From positions 2,356,001 to 2,420,000 of the forward strand of contig CP099850.1 of the NCBI GenBank assembly GCA_030062745.1: DNA of 64,000 nt, written 5' to 3'. This DNA comes from Capitulum mitella (taxonomy: Eukaryota > Arthropoda > Thecostraca > Pollicipedomorpha > Pollicipedidae). Of this stretch, positions 59,156-64,000 are shown piece after piece (the first letter of the stretch is position 1; every line of letters begins with the position of its first letter). A program made the translations under genes and the position numbers. Below the pieces are notes generated by a model that worked only from the letters and a program-made list of their open reading frames with translations, ran no database searches and was not told the origin of the DNA.

Positions 59156-62100
59156 TTAGAGGCGTTTTTACAGCGGAATTGCAGAGAGATAAGGGCGAAT
59201 GCGAGTGATCTCCAGGCTGTCATCAGCAGGCACTGTCCTGTAGCCGTAGCACTGCAAGAGACAAAGCTTGCGGCCGAACACCAATGCACTTTGAAGGGAT
59301 ATGCAATGTTTTGCAAGGATGTATTGACTGATAGCATTACACACGGTGGTGTCCTCCTTGCAGTTTACCATAGCGTGCCAACCAGGAGGTTAAACCTGCG
59401 GTCTACGCTTCAGGCTGTGGCCGCACGCCTATATCTTAATCGCCGCCACATGACGGTTTGTTCGTTGTACCTTCCAGCAAAAATCGCCTTTCCGACGATA
59501 GAAATGAGACGTTTAATATCTGAGCCCCCTCCACCACTTCTACTTTTAGGCGGTTTTAACATTCATCACACTGCATGGGGCTGTAATAACACGAACACTC
59601 GTGGGCGACTTTGTGAGAATTTTATCCACGGTGTTTCACTATGTACTTTCAACACAGGGACTCGTACGCATTTCACACTGTCGTCCGGTCAGACGTCCGC
59701 GCTGGACCTAAGCTTATGCAGTCCCCAGCTGATGCAAAACCTCGAATGGTCTGTGGCAGATGACCATATGGCAAACGACCACTTGCCGGTATGGCTTCGA
59801 CACGAAAGGAACGGAGCGTTGGGTATGAGACCGCAACACTGGAATTTGAAAAAAACAAACTGGGGCAAGTTCGAGGCTCGGCTCGAGGCATCGTTCCTAA
59901 CCGACCCTGAGGGCGCGCCGACCTCTGTTGAGGATTTTACACACAGACTTCTAGATTTTGGCTAACGGTTGTATCCCACAAGCTTCTGGCGCTCCCCGCC
60001 GCACCCCTCTCCCGTGGCGGACGGAGAAATGTCGGGACGCCATCCGCGCTCGTAAACGCGCATTCCGTGCTTTTGACGTCAGGAGTAGCATGGAGAACCT
60101 GATAGCCTTCAAGAAGGCGAGAGCTTTAGCTCGGCGCACGATAAGGGACGCGAAACGTATTTCCTGGCGTGCGTACGTAACACGCTCAACCGATTTACGC
60201 CAACTTCGCAGATCTGGGCGCGGAGCAAGCGGTTTGGTGGTCTGGGCAGTTTTCACCCGTGCCGCTTCCTGTGCTACGTGTGGACGGCCAGACTGTGACG
60301 CAGCCATTGGATGTGGCTAACGAGATTGCACAAGCTTTGTCACACCGTAGCGAAGGTGGTAACACGAACCCACAGTTCTTACGGCACAGAGCACGATGTG
60401 AGCAAACAGTGATAGATTTTTCCACGAGTGAATCACAGGCATACAGTGAACCATTCACTTTGATGGAGTTGGAATGAGCAATTGTCAAGCTTCGCAGTGT
60501 GTCAGAAGGCCCTGATACCATACACAACGACATTCTCAGACATCTGCCGCCCTGCATACTTCGCGTGCTTTTGGTGGTTTTTAATTCATTGGGGTTAAGA
60601 GATGAATTCCCAGCTGTTTGGCGAGAAGCTATTATAGCTCCACTTCTGAAACCGGGCAAAAGTGGATTAGATCCCCTTCACTACAGACCCATTTCTCTTA
60701 CGTCATCACTTTGTAAGCTGATGGAAAAGATGGTGAACGCCCGATTGACCTTCTTTTGGAACAGCACCACGTTCTTACTACCGCGCAGTGCGGTTTTAGA
60801 AAGAACCGGACACAGTGGACCATCTTATAGCTCTAGACACTATGATTCGTACCGGTTTTAAAGAGAACAGGCATATAGGCACAGTCTTCTTTGACACTGA
60901 GGGCGCCTATGACGCCACTTGGCTTCATGATATTTTTATAAAGCTGTTCAGATATGGTAAACGTGGTCGTATGGGTACTTTTCTTCGACGCTTTTTAGCT
61001 GACCGTTTTTTCCGTGTCCGTGTTGGAAACACGCTCTCCGAAAAGTTCCCACAAATAAACGGTGTACCCCAAGGCGGTGTGTTAAGTGTAGCATTGTTCG
61101 CAGTTACGATAAACGACATCGGTGATGTGCTCCCCCAGTCTGTTGGCCATGCTCTTTTTGTTGATGATTTTGCCATTTGGACGAGTGCAGTAAGAGCACC
61201 ATCAATGGAACGGCATCTCCAGCTGGCTGTGGACCGCGTGGAGAGGTGGAGCACCATGAATGGGTTCAGTTTTTCAAAAAATAAGACCGTAGCCATGCAT
61301 TTTCGTCGTCGTTGGCGATGCGGTGGAATGACTCTCCGTTTGTATGAACAGTGCATTCCAACGGAGTCTGTGGCCAGATATCTTGGGGTATATTTTGACC
61401 GCCGCCTTACGTAGAAGGCACATCTGGAAACTTTAAGCGATCACTGTTTTAAGTCTCTGAACATATTAAAATGTGTGTCACGCACAATGCTCTTATATCG
61501 TTCTTTCGTTCGCTCCAAGCTGGATTATGCATGTTTTGTGTATAACAGCGCATGTGATGCAACAAGTGCATTCTAGACACCATTCATCACACCGCTCTCC
61601 GCATCATCACAGGGGCCTTCCGCACATCACCCACTGTTAGCCTTATGGCAGAGTCACACGAGTCGCCACTGCCGACAAGGAAGAAAATGCTCGGCATGCG
61701 CTATCCCCTGAAGCTGCGACAATTCCCGTTACATCCGACGTATGACGCAGGTTTTTTACGGTCCACTGAGAGCTTCCTTCGCGGTGGACCGCAGCAGCGT
61801 ACTCCGCCTTTCGGCTTCCGAATGCGAGCTCTGTTGCAGGAGAGCGAAATTCCTCTTCGAGGGGTGAAGCGAATAAGCCATCTGCCTACTCCTCCCTGAA
61901 ATTTGACGTCACTTTCAATAGACACCTTGCTTACAGAAATTAGAAAGAATGAAGCCATGCCAAATATAATGGGATCCAGGGCGCTAGAGCGCATGGCGTC
62001 ATATGACGGATACACACTGACGTACATGGACGGATCTGAGACCGCCGGTGGTGTTGGTTGTGCGTTTGTGTGCGGTTCTGTCACCCGACCGTTCTCGTTG

Positions 62101-62760
62101 CCTGCACACGCGTCTGTTTTTACATCGGAATCGATAGCAATCACCAAGGCGTTATGTTTCATCGAAGTTGGTGACGAATCACTATACCTGATCTTAACGG
62201 ATTCCCTTAGTAGCCTTATTGCTCTTAGATCTTTGTATTCATCATGTTCCCTTCTACAGGACATTTTACTACGTCTGACACAACTGGATCGGACTGGGAA
62301 TAAAATCATCCTGTGGTGGATACCCAGTCACGTCGGAATTACGGACAAAGAGTTGACCGATGCCGCTGCCAGGCGAGCAGCGCTGACACTATGTACACGT
62401 TCTCTGCCAATCTTGCCCGAGACTTTTATCCGGCAATTAGGAATTTCCTGTACAACAAGTGGCAGCGCTCTTGGGATGAGACAGATGGCAATAAACTCAC
62501 AATGGTAAAACCCCAGCCTGGTTCATGGTTCTCCTGCTCTCGCAAGGCGAGACGAGAGGAAATAATACTGTGCAGACTGCGTATCGGTCACTTATACGAC
62601 TCATGGCTATCTGTTGCTTGGGGCTGGTAGGCCTCTCTGTCATCGATATGGTGCCTTGCTCACTGTCAACCACGTGGTCCTTTCGTGTCCACACTTGGCT
62701 GAAGAGCGTTGACTTCACTTCGGACAGCACGCTTCGTCTCTGACGCTCTGCGATGTACTT
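59156..62760 (+). pseudogene. LINE ORF2 (endonuclease, reverse transcriptase, RNase H), broken
   Basis: The endonuclease spans 59156-59790 (ALQETKL; LLLGGFNIHHTAWG; NDHLPVWL). The usual GDFN is GGFN here, losing a catalytic aspartate. The reverse transcriptase spans 60187-61414 with KPGKSGLDPLHYRPISLTSS, VFFDTEGAYDATW, NGVPQGGVLSVALFA and the catalytic FVDD at about 61157-61168. RNase H spans 61990-62400 with YMDGSE, TSESIAI, LTDSLSSL and IPSHVGITDKELTDAAARRA. Stops at 59963, 60476 and 61412 and frame changes near 60800, 61500-61640 and after 62480 disable it. A 143-bp partial duplication of the ORF2 start lies at 59000-59105 and 59143-59245. Confidence 0.85.
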
Positions 62761-63010
62761 GGAGACAACTCACGCTTTCTTGAATCGAAACAGCTCTTTC
62801 TGTTTCTTAAAGACGCTGACTTCGATGCTGTTTACATACCTCACTAGTGAGGCAAAGCAACCTCGTTATAAGCGCAAACTAACCTCAGTAGTCGGCACGC
62901 CCGAAAACACTAATAAACAACAACAAGCAGCGAAACAACTGGCTCTACATCATGCGTGTTGTGTTGTATGCATCACTTTGTTTCACACTGAACGTTGAGA
63001 ACGGCTGATA

Positions 63011-63465
63011 AAAATCTAAATATCACCCGTAATGGTACCGGTGCTCTACAGGATGACCATGAAATTGACCAATGATTTTGCGCTATAGAACCCTCTCCCA
63101 ATAGTCGTTCCAAAGGGATGATATTATCGCGAGCATTTGACCCCTGTAAGATTGTAATTCCTCGCTTCAGGTGTGTAAAGACGCAGTTGTTTTCCAGATA
63201 AATATACGTACGTTTTCGTGCCAGTATTTCAGGTGATTGAGAAATAACCGAAACACACGTATTACTTTGATAAATCGGACAAGCAATCGCCTATATAACA
63301 AATATAGGCACATCCTAGGAGTCAGACAAACAACGCGCGATACCCCCACATCAAGGAGACACATGCCTAACAAACCCTACAGGAAATACACCATTACGTG
63401 GAAAAACAAAACAAAAAAAATAGGTACGCATGTTACACAAAACTCGAGGAAATAGAAATTAGCTA
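63011..63465. other. No recognisable gene
   Basis: Sequence between the LINE 3' region and the inverted satellite; A-rich around 63395-63425. Confidence 0.4.
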
Positions 63466-64000
63466 AAGATAGTTTTGAGCTCAACATCACACGGAGAGTT
63501 TGACAGCCTTTACAGGGATCAGAGTTTTCGGGAGAAACTCCCACCCTTGTAATTAATGAGAATGTCAATGCACCCGGCAAATTTCGCTGAGGGGCAGTGC
63601 GTCTTCCATGAGGGTAACCATCCAACAGAAAATAGAAAAATCGCAGGGGCCGGCCAAATCACGACCGTTGTCCACAATGTTACACCCTATGGGATATAAC
63701 GCATTAGATGAAAAGCCGATTCTGGATGCATGTTTCTCGAAAAGTTGAAAAGATATTGATAAACAAGCGGTAGTTTTGAGCTCGGCTTGACACGGGAAGT
63801 CGTTTGAGATGCTACTCGACTATATGCAGTCGGTTGTGAATTCTAGTGAGAAATTCTCACCCCTTGTGATCGGTGACAATATCAATGCACCCGGCAAATT
63901 TCACTGCCAGGCAGTGTGTTCTTGGTCAGGGTACCCATACACGAAAAATTAGAAAAATCGTAGGGGCCGGCCAATTCACGACCGTTGCCCTCAATGTTAA
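63466..64000 (-). repeat. ~316-bp satellite, inverted copies running off the window
   Basis: TAGTTTTGAGCTC at 63468 and 63771, CGACCGTTG(T/C)CC at 63662 and 63980, and CTGCCAGGCAGTGTG at 63904 are reverse complements of words in the satellite at 55990-56745. Unit spacing here is about 303-318 bp. The array continues past position 64000. Confidence 0.85.

Larger units (their letters stand above)
56960..63010 (+). mobile_element. Nearly full-length, inactive LINE (I/jockey-related, with RNase H)
   Basis: In order: a GC-rich 5' region (56960-57300) with a T-run at 57239-57253; ORF1 with CCHC zinc knuckles; ORF2 with apurinic-type endonuclease, reverse transcriptase and RNase H; and a C-terminal Cys/His remnant. 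This order identifies a non-LTR retrotransposon of the I group or a close relative that carries RNase H. Both open frames are broken several times, so it is dead. The ends are approximate; no target-site duplication was found. It lies between inverted blocks of the ~316-bp satellite. Confidence 0.85.

Overview
The window is a repeat-rich stretch of an animal nuclear genome. Evidence for a metazoan: a mitochondrial ornithine aminotransferase with an animal-type presequence, a dystrophin-family gene (WW, EF-hand-like, ZZ, coiled coil), LINE retrotransposons of two clades, a P-element-like transposase remnant, microsatellites and strongly mosaic CpG content. Very GC-rich third codon positions together with jockey/I-type and CR1/L2-type LINEs would suit an arthropod such as a tick or crustacean, but that is a guess; the sequence does not name the species. 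A run of exactly 500 N (40293-40792) is a scaffolding gap.

Layout. 0-7 kb: a possible coding tail at the left edge, then dispersed repeats including a 1.2-kb piggyBac-like TTAA element and a block of TTGACCT/AGGTCAA palindromes. 7.2-8.6 kb: a CpG-rich promoter-like segment on the minus strand with a likely first coding exon. 8.6-18.3 kb: mostly unannotatable sequence with a SINE-like element, a broken CR1/L2-type LINE, microsatellites and nested hairpins. 18.3-24.5 kb: the gene-bearing core, with ornithine aminotransferase (+) and a dystrophin-family gene (-) facing each other across 2.2 kb. 24.5-31.0 kb: two CpG deserts split by a CpG-rich patch that holds a tandem-array repeat. 31.0-40.3 kb: a 1.7-kb foldback repeat, several degenerate G/C-rich minisatellites, a P-like transposase remnant and a ~105-bp satellite. 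40.8-46.8 kb: further repeats and a 58-bp hairpin. 46.8-50.5 kb: a third CpG desert, closed on its right by an inverted copy of the array repeat seen at 27.6 kb. 51-56.7 kb: minisatellites, AGGTCA-rich repeats and a ~316-bp satellite. 57-63 kb: a nearly full-length but broken LINE with ORF1 zinc knuckles, apurinic endonuclease, reverse transcriptase and RNase H, followed by the same satellite in opposite orientation up to the window edge.

Only two genes are supported strongly: ornithine aminotransferase (ornithine, glutamate and proline metabolism) and the dystrophin-family protein (cytoskeletal adaptor). Nothing indicates that they act together. There is no operon, CRISPR array or prokaryotic system. 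The most unusual signal is compositional: kilobase tracts with essentially no CpG that end abruptly, inside a genome otherwise rich in CpG. Paired repeat copies inside and outside the tracts differ in CpG, which points to local loss through methylation and deamination.
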